Source of the DNA: Hanleya hanleyi
Lineage: Eukaryota > Mollusca > Polyplacophora > Lepidopleurida > Hanleyidae
NCBI GenBank assembly: GCA_036873755.1
Contig: JAVTVY010047859.1
Location: 62,001-126,000 of the forward strand
Reading direction: 5' to 3'
DNA: 64,000 bases
In this document: positions 1-11,370 of the stretch, in pieces
How the letters are laid out: every line of letters starts with the position of its first letter
How positions within the stretch are numbered: the first letter of the stretch is position 1
Position numbers and translations under genes: made by a program
Notes under the pieces: model-generated
The model's input: the letters and a program-made list of their open reading frames with translations, nothing else
The model's database searches: none
What the model was told of the DNA's origin: nothing

Positions 1-310
1 AGGGAACTTGGGTTTTTATCTACAATTTCCCTTGTATGCAAATTATAGTTTTCTTCAATCTTTTTCATCGGATAACTTCCGAATGCCTTCGTCAATCAAC
101 TTCAAATTTGTGTTGCATATTGTTCCTGTCTAGGGGAAGACATCTGTTGTTTTGCAGCTCTTTCCGAAACAGGAAACTTGGCTTTTATCTATAATTTCCC
201 TTGTATGCAAATTATACTTTTCTTCAATCTTTTCCATCGGATAACTGTTGTGCATATTGCTCCTGTCTATGGGGAGACACCTATTGTTTTTCAGCTCTTA
301 TCATATCTCT
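1..310. repeat. Two diverged direct copies of a ~170-bp unit
   Basis: The stretch starting near base 2 (ending in a GGGGAAGACATCTGTTGTTTT-like motif) recurs from about base 171 with the same order of words: AATTTCCCTTGTATGCAAAT, TTTTCTTCAATCTTTT, CATCGGATAACT, then CTGTCTA(T)GGGGA(A)GACA. The second copy lacks about 40 bases in the middle. The GGGGAGACA word resembles the hairpin end of the element at 659, so these may be remnants of a related mobile repeat. No coding signal is seen. Confidence 0.6.
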
Positions 311-658
311 TATAGGCAATTTATAATCTGGACCTATGATAAAGTGGCTATCTCTGTTTCTCTACCAATTTCCATATTCTCATTTGACTTAAGTGATTGG
401 TTCACAGCCATGACTCAGAGAGAGCACTGATGGGGGTCAAAATAGTGGCTGGCCATTGGCTCAATATATGACCTCTGAAGCCATTTGCATCTAAAGTACA
501 TTCAGTGCCTGGCTTACACTCATGTCATTCGGTCATGTGGTAATTTAGAACCTGGAACATGTACATGTATATACATTTCTCTCACAAATGAATTTCACCG
601 AGACAGTTGCCGTGCATATTTTAAAACCACTGACATAGATACATGTACTACATTAATT
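311..658. other. Intronic or intergenic DNA, no feature seen
   Basis: AT-rich sequence with short open frames only. If the BLM gene model is right, this lies in an intron of that gene, upstream of its third-last exon. I see no exon, repeat boundary or RNA gene here. Confidence 0.4.
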
Positions 659-2116
659 ATGTCTCCCCCAACATTGGGGGGAGACATCTAGTGTTTGTGC
701 TGTCTGTCTGGATGGATGATGTCTGGATAGATGTCTGTCTGTCCGTCCCCTTACCTTGTCTGCAAGATATCTTGAGAACTACTGGATGGAATTTCACCAA
801 ACTTGGATGGAAGCTTCATTGGGATAGCCCCTCCATTTGATTAGGTTTTGGTGTGTGGGCGTGCATTCATCCGTGTCCGGTGTCCGTCTGTCCGTCCGTC
901 CGTCTATCTACTGGTACATGTATATACAGGCCTTGTCTGCAAGATATCTTGAGAACAACTGGATGGAATTTCACCAAACTTGGATGGAAGCTTCATTGGG
1001 ATAGCCCCCCCATTTGATTAGGTTTTGGTGTGTGTGTGTGCATTCATCCGTGTCCGGTGTCCGTCCGTCCATCTACTGGTACATGTATATACAGGCCTTG
1101 TCTGCAAGATATCTTGAGAACTACTGGACGGAATTCCCTCAAACTTGGATAGAAGCTTCAGTGGGATAGCCCCCTCATTTGATTAGGTTTTGGTGTGTGG
1201 GCGTGCATTCATCCGTGTCCGGTGTCCGTCCGTCCGTCCATCTACTGGTACATGTATATACAGGCCTTGTCTGCAAGATATCTTGAGAACAACTGGATGG
1301 AATTTCACCAAACTTGGATGGAAGCTTCATTGGGATAGCCCCGTCATTTGATTAGGTTTTGGTGTGTGTGTGTGCATTCATCCGTGCCCGGTGTCCGTCC
1401 ATCCGTCCAGCTACTTGTACATGTATATACAGGCCTTGTCTGCAAGATATCTTGAGAACTACTGGACGGAATTTCACCAAACTTGGATGGAAGCTTCAGT
1501 GGGATAGCCCCGTCAGTTGATTAGGTTTTGGTGTGTGTGTGTGTGCATTCATCCGTGTCCGGCATCCGTCCATCCATCTACTTGTACATGTATATACAGG
1601 CCTTGTCTGCAAGATATCTTGAGAACTATTGGACGGAATTTCACCAAACTTGGACAGAAGCTTCAGTGGGATAGCCCCCTCATTTGATTAGGTTTTGGGT
1701 GTGCGTGCATTCATCTGTGTTTGGTGTCCGTCCATCTACTTGTACATGTATATACAGGCCTTGTCTGCAAGATATCTTGAAACTACTGGACGGAATTTCA
1801 CCAAACTTGGATGGAAGCTTCATTGGGATAGCCTCTCATTTGTTTAGGTTTTGGTGTGTGTGTGCGTTCATCCGTGTCCATCGTCCGTCCATCCATTCAT
1901 CTAATTGTACATGTATATACAGACCTTGTCGGCAAGATATCAGGAGAACTACTTGACACTTATTTCTACATTAATTTTATAGCACTTTCCCTTAAATAAT
2001 GTGCCCACTCAACGCAAGGTGGGAGGTTGGGGGAGACGTATGTTTTTGCTTAAAAAAACAACCAGCATAGGCTTCATGCCGGAGCGGCAACCCAAGGGTC
2101 AAAGCGGAACCTCTAG
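659..2116 (+). mobile_element. Tandem-repeat-carrying mobile element, family 1 (Helitron/Helentron-like), forward copy
   Basis: The element starts with a near-perfect hairpin (659-687, ATGTCTCCCCCA / TGGGGGGAGACAT) followed by CTAGTGTTTGTGCT. It holds about seven tandem units and ends near 2116 with a 5-bp-stem hairpin (TGCCG-GAG-CGGCA, about 2079-2091) followed by ...CCTCTAG|T. A second copy in opposite orientation at 6709-8901 has the same two ends, which fixes the borders. A 3' hairpin before a CTAG end and an internal array of 160-180-bp units are known traits of non-autonomous Helitron-like elements and of the bivalve 'pearl' elements. Assignment to that superfamily is inference; no Rep/helicase gene is present. 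It lies in a BLM intron. Confidence 0.65.
740..1960 (+). repeat. ~168-bp tandem array inside the family-1 element
   Basis: Units begin around 755, 917, 1087, 1255, 1424, 1596, 1749 and 1915 with CATGTATATACAGGCCTTGT and run through CAAGATATCTTGAGAAC, TTCACCAAACTTGGATGGAA, GCTTCATTGGGATAGCCCC and ATTAGGTTTTGGTGTG. Each carries a short TG-rich microsatellite and a CCGTCC run. Small differences between units indicate several rounds of expansion. Confidence 0.85.
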
Positions 2117-2256
2117 TTTAAGAATAGCTGAGAGCTATCCCCAGGAGCTAAAATTTAATTATGAAAATTATATTTTTTGCTGCACAGTTTGTTCTCATGT
2201 CAAACATCTTGATTCGCATATGCAATGATGCAAATTATTATATGTGTGTTTTCCAG

Positions 2257-3571
2257 GTTTGCCCGATCCTGTTGATGAGGGAGATGATGAAGGTGGTACA
2301 GAGAATGAATGGGAGTCTCCATACTTCAATGACAAACCCCAGTCTTCTTATGGTGGGGGGCGGGGTGGCAAACAAGGATTCAAAAAGGTAATGTCTTGAT
2401 GGTGATTCAGATATCAAATAAAAATGGCAGTGAAGAAATATGATGTGGAATGGGGAATTCCAAAGCAAATTTGGTTTTTGTATTATTTCATTGAACCGTG
2501 AGATGAGCTCCTGGGGGAATTGTTCCGTCGGACAGTGCAGATTTGCATGCTTGAAGTTTTATTGAGTGACAAGTGCAATACTTCTGTGGTGGCAATGTAA
2601 GCAGATTTGATTTACTGTGTGGAGACAGGTGGAGCTTCAGATACTACATGTAGTTTTGACCATCTTGGTACACATGATGCAAATATGTAATGTGTAGCAA
2701 TAAATGCCTTATATAGTCTATATGGTATCATAAATTGCTAGATAGGGGCCAGTTTCCACCAGATAGAATAATGTTTTCTTCGTATTCTCTGTGACAGAAG
2801 TACAACAGAAAATTTCCTGCCAAGAAAAAGGCTTACAGAGGGGGGAAGTCAGCGGGACAAGGTGGCAAAAGGTGAACTATATTTTTTTTTCCATTCTTTG
2901 AGCTCATTCTACCCATTCAGTCTATGTTAATTCCTGTAATATTTCAATCTCCCTATTAAATTCAATCACCTGAACAAAATTCAATCAATCGTTCTAATCA
3001 ATTTGGATCGGCCACTAAAAATCAATCAATAAAATACAGAAGAATTAATGGATTATCTGCATGATTTTTGACCATTTTGTGAACTTTCTGTTCTAATAAA
3101 TTTGATCACATGATTTTATGGTGGGAAATTTCACATCCTGTGATTGAATTATTAGAGGATTTACCAAAAACATTCATACATACACCCTGTGCCATAATAA
3201 CAGAGTGCAGTATTTTTCTTATACTAAAGTATGGTACTGGAATAACAAAATATGGAATAGCAGTTTGTCCATGTTGACATCTTTCTTTTGACCATGTGAG
3301 ACTTGAGAGAATTGACTCGACGTGGCGTTTCATGTTAACTCCTATGATTTGTTACAGTTCCACATCGAGAGGAGGTTTTGGCTCGTTCAGTCAGTACTCG
3401 TACAACAGCAAACCCAGTAGAGGTACGAGGGGAGGGACCAGGGGAGGTCGAGGAGGTCCGGCTAAGACATCTACTGCCTCCTCCAGCACTGGCTCCAGCA
3501 GACTAGGTTTCATGCCTATCCCACAACCCAAGTCTCGGTCATTCCTGGGAGGAGCTACCGGATTCCTTTGA
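2257..3571 (+). CDS. BLM: BLM-type RecQ DNA helicase, last three exons (partial)
   Basis: Three exons join in one frame: 2257-2387 (acceptor TTTTCCAG, donor GTAATG), 2798-2871 (acceptor GTGACAG, donor GTGAAC) and 3358-3571 (acceptor GTTACAG), ending in TGA. They encode about 138 C-terminal residues: an acidic stretch with an ESPYF motif, a Lys/Arg/Gly-rich stretch (KKYNRKFPAKKKAYRGG), RG repeats, and a terminus ending SRLGFMPIPQPKSRSFL plus seven residues. Vertebrate BLM also ends in a basic, Ser-rich tail with a short 'SKLGIM..PKP..RPFL' terminal motif and an upstream acidic/HYF segment, so the match is specific though distant. BLM unwinds recombination intermediates with TOP3A and RMI1; this tail follows the HRDC domain. 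The helicase core lies left of the window. Exon phases agree (0, then 2). Identity is inferred from the terminal motif and layout, because no helicase motif is visible here. Confidence 0.72.
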
Positions 3572-4565
3572 TCTTTGCCACTTGTACGCTATATGGAGAT
3601 GATGGTTAATCTGGGGTCAGATCGACACCCGTTTACCACTGGAGATCACTGCACAAAATGAAGTTCCGTCCTGTTCAGATTTAAGAGTTCCACAAGGGTT
3701 GAAACGGTACAAACACTGCTTTGAACACGTTCAGAAATGAAATTTCAGAGTTCAACTAAGCTATGAGTAATCAGAAGTTCCCATGTGAATGTACCATGAG
3801 CCTGAAGACATAAATGTAATGTAGACACACACTCAAGTGTTTCACATTCATCTGGAAGTTTGCGAGTTTCCAAAAATACATTCTCTGAAATAGTGTGATG
3901 TTCATCATATGAGATAGTGCTAAGCAGTATCTATAATGTTATATTTCAAGTATCTTTTTGAGTAGGAGGCTGCTGAAAAAAAGGTTGCCCACGAATGGCA
4001 TTTTTGACCCAGTCATTTTCATGGCATCAGATAAACTACTGTCAGATATACCCTCTGGTTACATTGGGGTAAAATGTGGCATGTAGCTTTTATGCACATG
4101 GCTCTCAACCAATCGGCATCTTCCGTAACTAAACAAAGTGGAACGGACTCCGGATGTCACAGCTATACCGGACAATGTGACTTGTGTACGTTTAAAATCG
4201 ATAAAGACTGCACAGACTCCAGGAGGTGGCTACCAGACCGGTTTAATTCGAAAGTACTCCCTGCCAGTAGCTGGTAATTGCCTTCCAATGAAACCCATGT
4301 GTGTTGTAACTATTCTATCCAATCACTCCATCATCACTGCCAAAGTATCCGATGTGCCCCTGGACCAGCTGAGCCCTCAGTCTAATATTAATTTCATTAC
4401 ATCTTTAATTTTGGTGAAAATTATTAATGTTCTCAAAACTTGCATTTGTATCTTTTCAATGAATTCCATTAATTTGATCACATTATTTCTATCTGGCATG
4501 TCTGGGAAATTACAGTTTATGTTACTGAAACAGCGAAGTTTTTTACAATATACAGTCCAACTGAT

Positions 4566-4759
4566 TGGTTTATGAAGCTACGTTGAACTGTACAAAGAAA
4601 TCAATATTATTGTTTGCTTGCAATATATCCCTGTATAATTTTATCAGCATTATTCTAAAACGTGGTTTATGAAGCTACGTTGAACTGTACAAAGAAATCA
4701 ATATTATTGTTTGCTTGCAATATATCCCTGTATAATTTTATCAGCATTATTCTAAAACG
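4566..4759 (+). repeat. Perfect 97-bp tandem duplication
   Basis: Bases 4566-4662 and 4663-4759 read identically from TGGTTTATGAAGCTACGTTG to CAGCATTATTCTAAAACG with no mismatch that I can see. Complete identity points to a very recent duplication, or to an assembly artefact. Confidence 0.95.
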
Positions 4760-5240
4760 TAGCTCCTGTGAATCTAATGTATTAGGACTGTGAGACAGTT
4801 CCAAATACAATATCAAATGTGTATACATTGTTCTCAAATGAGATTACAGCTCCTTTAACAGAATTTTACAGATCGACTTCTGTTTTAGTACCATGGTATT
4901 TTATTGTGAATTTTATTATGGTATCTCTATTCAAATTGCTATATTTCTCTCCAAAAAAATTGACATCTAAGAACCCCATAACTTTAATATGGAGTTCTAT
5001 AAACTAGTATCATATTTTAGACCATCAGTGTTATCTATGCACTCCTCAAACTTGCATATACTAAGGGCATACTATGATACCACCTTATAAAATCTTCCTA
5101 TTTTATTCACTTCGATTTCATGTAACATTATAATGTGCCATCTTTGTAAATTTATTTCAAGTCTATATCTGTATTTAAACTGTTGTATTGTATATAAAAA
5201 GTATGAATCTATAGGAGGTTGTATCTCTGTATTTGATTGT

Positions 5241-5246
5241 AATAAA
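5241..5246 (+). terminator. Candidate polyadenylation signal (AATAAA)
   Basis: AATAAA on the plus strand, first good match after the BLM stop codon. It is a candidate only; no transcript evidence is available. Confidence 0.35.
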
Positions 5247-5329
5247 TCTGATCTGAATACATGTACATCCTGTATGAGGCTTTTGTCATCCTACAGTCAT
5301 TCTAATGTACCAATAGTCTGATTTTTATT

Positions 5330-5700
5330 CCCCACTATAGGAATAACTTTGTCCGTCCATATGGCCAAACTTCTCCGAATTATATCTCGGCTACTATCAA
5401 TCTCATGTTCGGCTATTTCCGTATTGGCGGAACTTTGCCTCTCGCATAGAACGCACAACTCCCAACCCGTGGGGAGCGTATGGCGATCAAATAGTGAGTC
5501 GGCTACAAAATAGTGCCTTTGGTTACAGGTAATCAAGCGATCCGATCGCATTTTATTGTAAAATGAGGTTAATTTTAACCAAACGAACATAATTCATTCA
5601 AATTATACAAAACTGTCTATGTTTAGTTGAATAATAGCAATCTATCCCCAGAACTCAGCTAATTTCCGCCAATACGGAAATATATAAATGCGAGATTGGT
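5330..5700. repeat. Repeat fragment with internal inverted repeat
   Basis: TTATTCCCCACTATAGGAATAACTTTGTCCGTCC has the style of the hairpin-plus-GTCCGTCC start of the tandem-repeat elements elsewhere in the window. Within it, TATTTCCGTATTGGCGGA (about 5413-5431) is inverted at about 5664-5683. No coding content is convincing. Confidence 0.4.
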
Positions 5701-6269
5701 TACGCCAAAAATTAATTGTGTGCATGATAAGATAAGGTTATTGTACTGAGCATCCCATTTGGGACAGAGTACAAAACACATAAAAAGTAGAACATATGAT
5801 AAAAGTAAACAAACAGGTGCGACGTTTCCGCTCCCAGAAATCCACTAGGTCACTTTCGCAGCTGAAGTGAGTTCTGGGGCTAGATTGGGCTACTATTTGA
5901 TAAAAAACTTTGAAAGGATACATACGAAAAACTCCTTTGTGTGTGATGGTAATAAAGCCGATTTTTTTTTTCACTCCAAAACCTGCCATATAAGATTTTT
6001 CTTTACATACTGAAATATTTCCTTCGAAAAAACAGAGATGTTCAGTTGCATAGAACTGGAGATAGGATTGATCAATATATGCCCCCGGGCTTATTTTGGT
6101 ATTTTTGGGCATTTTCATGGAGGGTTTTCTCCTGCAGCAAAAATATGACACCTCAAACAAAAAACATTTGTGGTTCTTTCCAATAAACAAACTTCCTAAT
6201 ATATTGTGTGACAGCGAAAATTCATAGTGGGGGGGTCGACTATCACAGCCCAACAGGTGAGGGTCCAAA

Positions 6270-6612
6270 CTGGCCACCTATGCCCTGGAAGCTCCAGGGT
6301 CCTAGATCGCCAGATTCGCTCAACCGGAAATAAATCTGAAATAAATGTATGAAGATTTAAGTTTCTATTTTCACGCTTTTTTAACATTTATAAGCATGCA
6401 GCGATAGTGAAAATTCACACCTCATGGAACATTAAAAACCAGTACGCATAGTGATACAATTCGTTTACACAAAATTAAAATATTAAAATCTTCACAGCCC
6501 AACAGGTGAGGAGCACTGAGGCCATCACCAGAGATGTGTTCTGTGCATTTTCCTGGAAATAAATCTGAACAAAATGTATGCAGATTTACGGTTCTATTTT
6601 CACGTTTGTTCC
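6270..6612. repeat. Two copies of a ~120-bp dispersed repeat (third copy 8925-9062)
   Basis: The words GGAAATAAATCTGAA, AATGTATG(A/C)AGATT and TTCTATTTTCACG(C/T)TT occur in the same order at about 6320-6382, 6550-6612 and 8999-9057. GCCCTGGAAGCTCC(A/G)GGGTCC is shared by 6282 and 8942, and ACAGCCCAACAGGTGAGG by 6243 and 6494. This is a small repeat family of unknown type; the family-1 element at 6709-8901 sits among its copies. Confidence 0.7.
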
Positions 6613-6708
6613 ACATTTAAAAGCACGCATCGATAGGGAAAAATCACACCTCATGGAACATAAGAAACCAATAGGATACCGATACGATTTATTTACACAA
6701 AGCTAAAA

Positions 6709-8901
6709 CTAGAGGTTCCGCTTTGACCCTTGAGTTGCCGCTTTGGCATAAAGCCTATGCTAGTTGTTTTTTTAAGCAAAAACAAACGTCTTGAGTAGGC
6801 ACATTATTTAAGGGAAAGTGCTATAAAATGTATGTAGCAATAAGCATCCTAAACAAAGCTGCACACCTGAAAATATTAATTGCGAAGAGTCGATTTTCAT
6901 TGTTGCAGTAGCCCAGTGAGGAATCGAGATTCATATAGCAATGGGTGGATTTCCGACACCTACAGCGCCCAACCAATGCGAAATACATGTAATTGTGAAG
7001 CATCAATCATTTCTAAACTGATCACATTATAGGAAAGATACAAGAGGCACACCGAAAAAATACATCATGCATCTGTCTTCAGTAGTTTCCAAGATATGAG
7101 GTGAGTGAAAATTGGAGAGACAGACAGAAGTACATTTTGCATGAACCCACGCAAGCACTCGCACCAAACCCTAATAGCATCACAAGGCCATTCCAATGAA
7201 GGTTTCATCCAAGTTTGTGAAATTTCATCCAGTAGTTCTCCACATATGTTGTAGACCAGAGCAGACCTGTACATACATGTAAAAAAGACGGACACCAGAA
7301 ACAGATGGATGCACGCACACACCAAAATCTAATCAGATGAGGGGGCTATCCCAATGACGCTTCCATCGATGTTTGGTAAAATTTCATCCAGTAGTTCTCC
7401 AGATATCTTGCAGACACGGTCTGTATACATGGTATATACATGTACAAGTAGATGGATGGACTAACAATGGACATGGATGAATGCACACACGCACATTGAA
7501 ACCTAAATCAGATGAGGGGGCTATCCCAATAAAGCTTCCATGCAAGTTTGATAAAATTCCGTCAAGTAGTTCTCCAGATAGGTTGCAGACAAGTTTATAT
7601 ACATGTACAAGTAGACGGATGGACACCGGACATGGACGAACGCATGCACACCCACCAAAAACCTAATGAGATGAGGGGTTATCCCAGTAAAGCTTCCATC
7701 CAAGTTTAGTGAAATTCCATCGACTAGTTCTCCAGATATCTTGCAGACAAGGCCTGTCTATCCATGTAAAAGTAGATGGACAGACGAACGGACAACGGGC
7801 ACGGATAAATCCATGCACACACACCAAAATCTAATCAGATGAGGGGGCTATCACAATGAAGCTTCCATCCAAGTTTGATAAAATTCTGTCAAGTAGTTTT
7901 CCAGATATCTTGCAGACAGTCTGTATATACAAGTACAACAAGTAGAGGGGCGGACGGACGGACAGTGGACATGGATGAATGCACGCACACACACCAAAAC
8001 CTAATCAGATGAGGTGGCTATCCCGATGAAGCTTCCAATCAAGTTTCGTAAAATTCCGTCAAGTAGTGTATATACATGTTCAAGTAGATGGACGGACGGA
8101 CACTGGACACGGATGAATGCACGCACACACACTAAAACCTAATCAAATAAGGGGGCTATCCCAATAAAGCTTCCATCCAAGTTTGGTGAAATTCCGTCCA
8201 GTAGTTCTCAAGATATCTTGCAGACAAGGCCTGTACATACATGTACAAGTAGATGGACGGACACCGGACACGGATGAATGTACGCACACATACTAAAATC
8301 TAATCAAATAAGGGGGCTATCCCAATAAACTTTCATCCAAGTTTGGTGAAATTCCGTCCAGTAGTTCTCAAAATATCTTGCAGACAAGGCCTGTATATAA
8401 ATGTACAAGTAGATGGGCGGACGGACACTGGACACGGATGAATGCACGCACACACACTAAAACGTAATCAAATAAGGAGGCTATCCCAATAAAGCTTCCA
8501 TCCAAGTTTCGTAAAATTCCGTCGAGTAGTGTATATACATGTTCAAGTAGATGGATGGACGGACACTGGACACGGATGAATGCACGCACACACACTAAAA
8601 CCTAATCAAATGAGGGGACTATCCCAATGAAACTTTCATCCAAGTTTGGTGAAATTCCGTCCAGTAGTTCTCAAAATATCTTGCAGGACAAGGCCTGTAT
8701 ATACATGTACAAGTAGATGGACGGACACGGATGAATGCACGCACACACACCAAAACCTAATCAAATGAGGGGACTATCCCAATAAAGCTTCCATCCAAGT
8801 TTGGTGAAATTCCGTCGAGTAGTTCTCAAGGTATCTTGCAGACAAGGTAAGGGGACGGACAGACATCCATCCAGACAGACAGCACAAACACTAGATGACA
8901 T
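6709..8901 (-). mobile_element. Tandem-repeat-carrying mobile element, family 1, reverse copy
   Basis: This is the reverse complement of the design at 659-2116. CTAG (6709-6712) and AGAGGTTCCGCTTTGACCC match the 3' end of the forward copy, and CAGCACAAACACTAGAT (ending near 8895) matches its 5' start. Between them lie about 11 units of 155-185 bp, more than in the forward copy. The 5' hairpin of the forward copy is reduced here to ATGTC. Several units lost part of the repeat (about 8060 and 8530), showing unequal exchange. No protein-coding gene is seen inside. Confidence 0.7.
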
Positions 8902-9309
8902 AATAAGAGAATCCTCACAGGCAAGGATCCAGGGGCTGCCCAGGCCCTGGAAGCTCCGGGGTCCAAGGTCGCTGGAGATGCGTTCTACGCGTTTTCCCGG
9001 AAATAAATCTGAACATAATGTATGCAGATTAATGATTCTATTTTCACGCTTGTTTCGCATAAGCAGCTATCAATATTAAAACAATCCTACCTCATGCCTG
9101 AATCCATTTGACTTTCTAGTTACATTTAACACATAAACGACATCGTCACTTTTCAAGTTAAATGCTACACTAACGTTCCACGTTGTGTTTGACTTGGATA
9201 TGCAAAGATAACAAAACGATGACATTTACGTCCTGGAACATCAGAGAAACCAATACGATACTGATATGATTCAATTACACAAAGCTAATACCATACCTCC
9301 CCGACCCCC

Positions 9310-9770
9310 CCCCCATTTCCTGATTTTCGGGTCACAGCTAGTGACCCGGACTGTGCACATAAAGTTTGGTATGACACATTATCTAGTCGCATCATCTAAT
9401 GTATAACGGACACAAAAAAAGTGACTGATTTTCCAATTTTGGGTTCAGTGTCAAGTTGACCTGAATTTTGGACATGACACGGTCTCCATTTAATTATCTA
9501 TGGACACACAAAACAATTACAATTTTTAACAATTCCCTGATTTTGGGGTCAGTGACCGTGACCTACATTTTGGTACATGACATAACGTCTTCCCCAAATG
9601 TACACTGATGTGATTTTATTATTTCCTGATTTTGGGGGCACCTTTGACGACCTAAATTTTGGTCCAGAACACATTTTCAATGACTTCCTGATTTTTAGGT
9701 CACAATAACCTTTGGCATTGACCTTCATTTTGGTACACAACACATCCACTCACAAAAGAATTGTGAACTG
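9310..9770. repeat. ~100-bp degenerate tandem array
   Basis: Recurring words TTTCCTGATTTT(G/C)GGGTCA, GTGACC and ATTTTGGTACATGACA mark four to five degenerate units. The complementary pattern (AAAATCAGGAAATCATT, GCATACCAAA.TGTAGGTCA) recurs at 63775-64000, so the family is dispersed and lies inverted near the two ends of the window. Confidence 0.7.
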
Positions 9771-9889
9771 TGAATAGAAAAATGTCACAATAAAGAAGGG
9801 ACACGAAAGGTTCAACAATTTCCTGATATTTAGGCCAGTGTCCTCTGTCCTCAACCTTTATAGTTCTCTGCCATGAAGTTGTGGGAGGA

Positions 9890-10860
9890 CTCTGTCCTCC
9901 CATCCCACATCTTGTGAACACGATATCTCGACAACAATTCGACCAATCGACTTCAAACTTGAGAAGGTTCTTCACATCAGTTAGACGGTCATTTTGTATT
10001 GATTTTCACCGAGGTATGTAATCCAAGATGACTGCCATTGACCATATTGGATTACGTCCGTCCAACATCTTGTGAACGCGATATCTCGAGAACTGTTCGA
10101 CCAATCGACTTCAGACTTGAGAAGGTTCTTCACATCAGTTAGACGGTCATTGGTATTGATTTTCGCTGAGGTACGTAATCCAAGATGGCTGCCATTGACC
10201 ATATTGGATTCTGTCCGTCCCACATTTTTGTGAACGCGATATCTCGAGAACAATTTGACCAATCGACTTCAAACTTGAGTTGCTTCACATCAGTTAGACG
10301 GCCATTGGTATTGATTTTCACTGAGGTACGTTATCCAAAATGACTGTCCCGTATCTTGTAAATGCGATATCTTGAGAACAATTTGACCAATCGACCTCAA
10401 ACTCGAGAAGATGCTTCACATCAGTTTGACGGCCATTGGTATTGATTTTCATTCAGGTAGTATTTAATTCAAGATGGTTGCCATTGACCATCTTGGATTG
10501 CGTCCATCCCTCATCTTGTGAACACGATATCTCAACCAATGGAGTGAGTGAGTAGGAATTAATGTCGTTTTCAACATTTTTTCAGTCCTATCACGACTGT
10601 GCCTACATGTGCCAGAACACGAATGTACACAGTTCCTATTATCATGGACACTGATCAGCCCAGTCGGTACAGCACCCGGTCACCCATCCAAGTATTGACC
10701 GAGCTCAACGCTGCTTAACTTCGGTGATCCGACGAGAACCAGTGTGCCCAACGTGATGCGCCGTACCCCTCAACCAATGGATTTCAAACTTGAGAAGGTG
10801 CTTCACATCAATTAGATGGCCATTGGTATTGGTTTTCATTGAGGTAGTATGTAATCCAAG
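9890..10860 (+). repeat. ~140-bp tandem array, split by a SINE
   Basis: Units carry TTGTGAACGCGATATCTCGA, CAATCGACTTCAAACTTGAG, AAGGTTCTTCACATCAGTT, GACGG(T/C)CATTGGTATTGATT and GTAATCCAAGATGGCTGCCA. Starts are near 9900, 10060, 10225, 10350 and 10500. The last unit is interrupted at 10544-10768 and resumes afterwards with TTTCAAACTTGAGAAGGTG. The wording resembles the array in the 38155-46504 element but the unit differs. Confidence 0.85.
10544..10768 (-). mobile_element. 5S-rRNA-derived SINE with 13-bp target-site duplication
   Basis: CTCAACCAATGGA occurs at 10531-10543 and again at 10769-10781, directly flanking a 225-bp insert. Read on the minus strand, the insert begins with a 5S-rRNA-like head: CTCGTCGGATCACCGAAGTT, AAGTTAAGCAGCG (box A region), GAGCTCGGTC, then TACTTGGATGGGTGACCGGG (box C region). 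It continues into a body and ends in GACTGAAAAAATGTTGAAAA and an ACTCACTCAC tail. 5S-derived SINEs (SINE3 class) use this internal promoter for RNA polymerase III, and copies are inserted by LINE machinery. The tail matches the other short elements in this window. It sits inside a unit of the 140-bp array. Confidence 0.88.
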
Positions 10861-11243
10861 ATTGCCGATCCAACTTGTCTCAACAATTCCAGATAAACGT
10901 CTCTTTCCACATACACATATTCATTTTCCAAGTTATATTTAAGGAGATATTGGAAGCGTATATGCTGTATGCTCTCAAACAGGCTACTCAGCTTGTTTTG
11001 GTACAAATATGCAACACAGCATCTCCCTGTGAAATACCCACTTACCAATGATTGAAACTGTAGATGGAAAGCATGATGGGACAAATGGACGGAAATCACC
11101 ATCACATAATCCATCCGCCTTTTGGGTGGGCGTATAAAAAGTCTAGCTATAATTCTTCAAGGGATATCCTGTTAATTTAATCTCTAATGTGTAATTTAAC
11201 CTTGAATAAAACAGATCGGTTATTTTCTCTGGTCCATCGCCAG

Positions 11244-11370
11244 GTATGATTCGGGTAATCAGGCTAAATTCTTGCAAGAGATACATGATAAAGTTGATAC
11301 TGGACAGACAGATGATGCCAATGATGACAATAACCCTTCAGCCAAAATTGGACCGATGAGTAAATATTAG
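11244..11370 (+). CDS. Candidate terminal coding exon, gene not recognised
   Basis: A plausible acceptor (TTTTCTCTGGTCCATCGCCAG) is followed by 42 codons to TAG. The peptide starts YDSGNQAKFLQEIHDKVDTG, goes on through a D/N-rich stretch (TDDANDDNNPS) and ends AKIGPMSKY. The hydrophilic, low-repeat composition and lack of repeat similarity make it look coding. I do not recognise the family. It would be entered in phase 2. No upstream partner exon was found between the BLM 3' end and here. It could also be a chance open frame. Confidence 0.35.

Larger units (their letters stand above)
3572..5246 (+). other. Probable BLM 3' UTR and downstream DNA
   Basis: After the BLM stop codon there is no convincing coding exon. 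The first clear AATAAA on this strand is at 5241-5246, which would give a 3' UTR of about 1.7 kb. It contains the 97-bp duplication at 4566-4759. Part of 4035-4180 (GATATACCCTC..., AAGTGGAACGGACTCCGGATGT) is loosely repeated at about 13105-13185, so it is probably dispersed repeat. Confidence 0.4.

Noticed and set aside
2001..2228. Frame overlapping the 3' end of the family-1 element, considered as a BLM exon
   Set aside because: Its sequence is the element's conserved terminus, which also occurs inverted at 6709-6800.
10660..10768. A functional 5S rRNA gene
   Set aside because: Only the internal promoter half is 5S-like, with many changes; it is fused to a SINE body and flanked by a target duplication.
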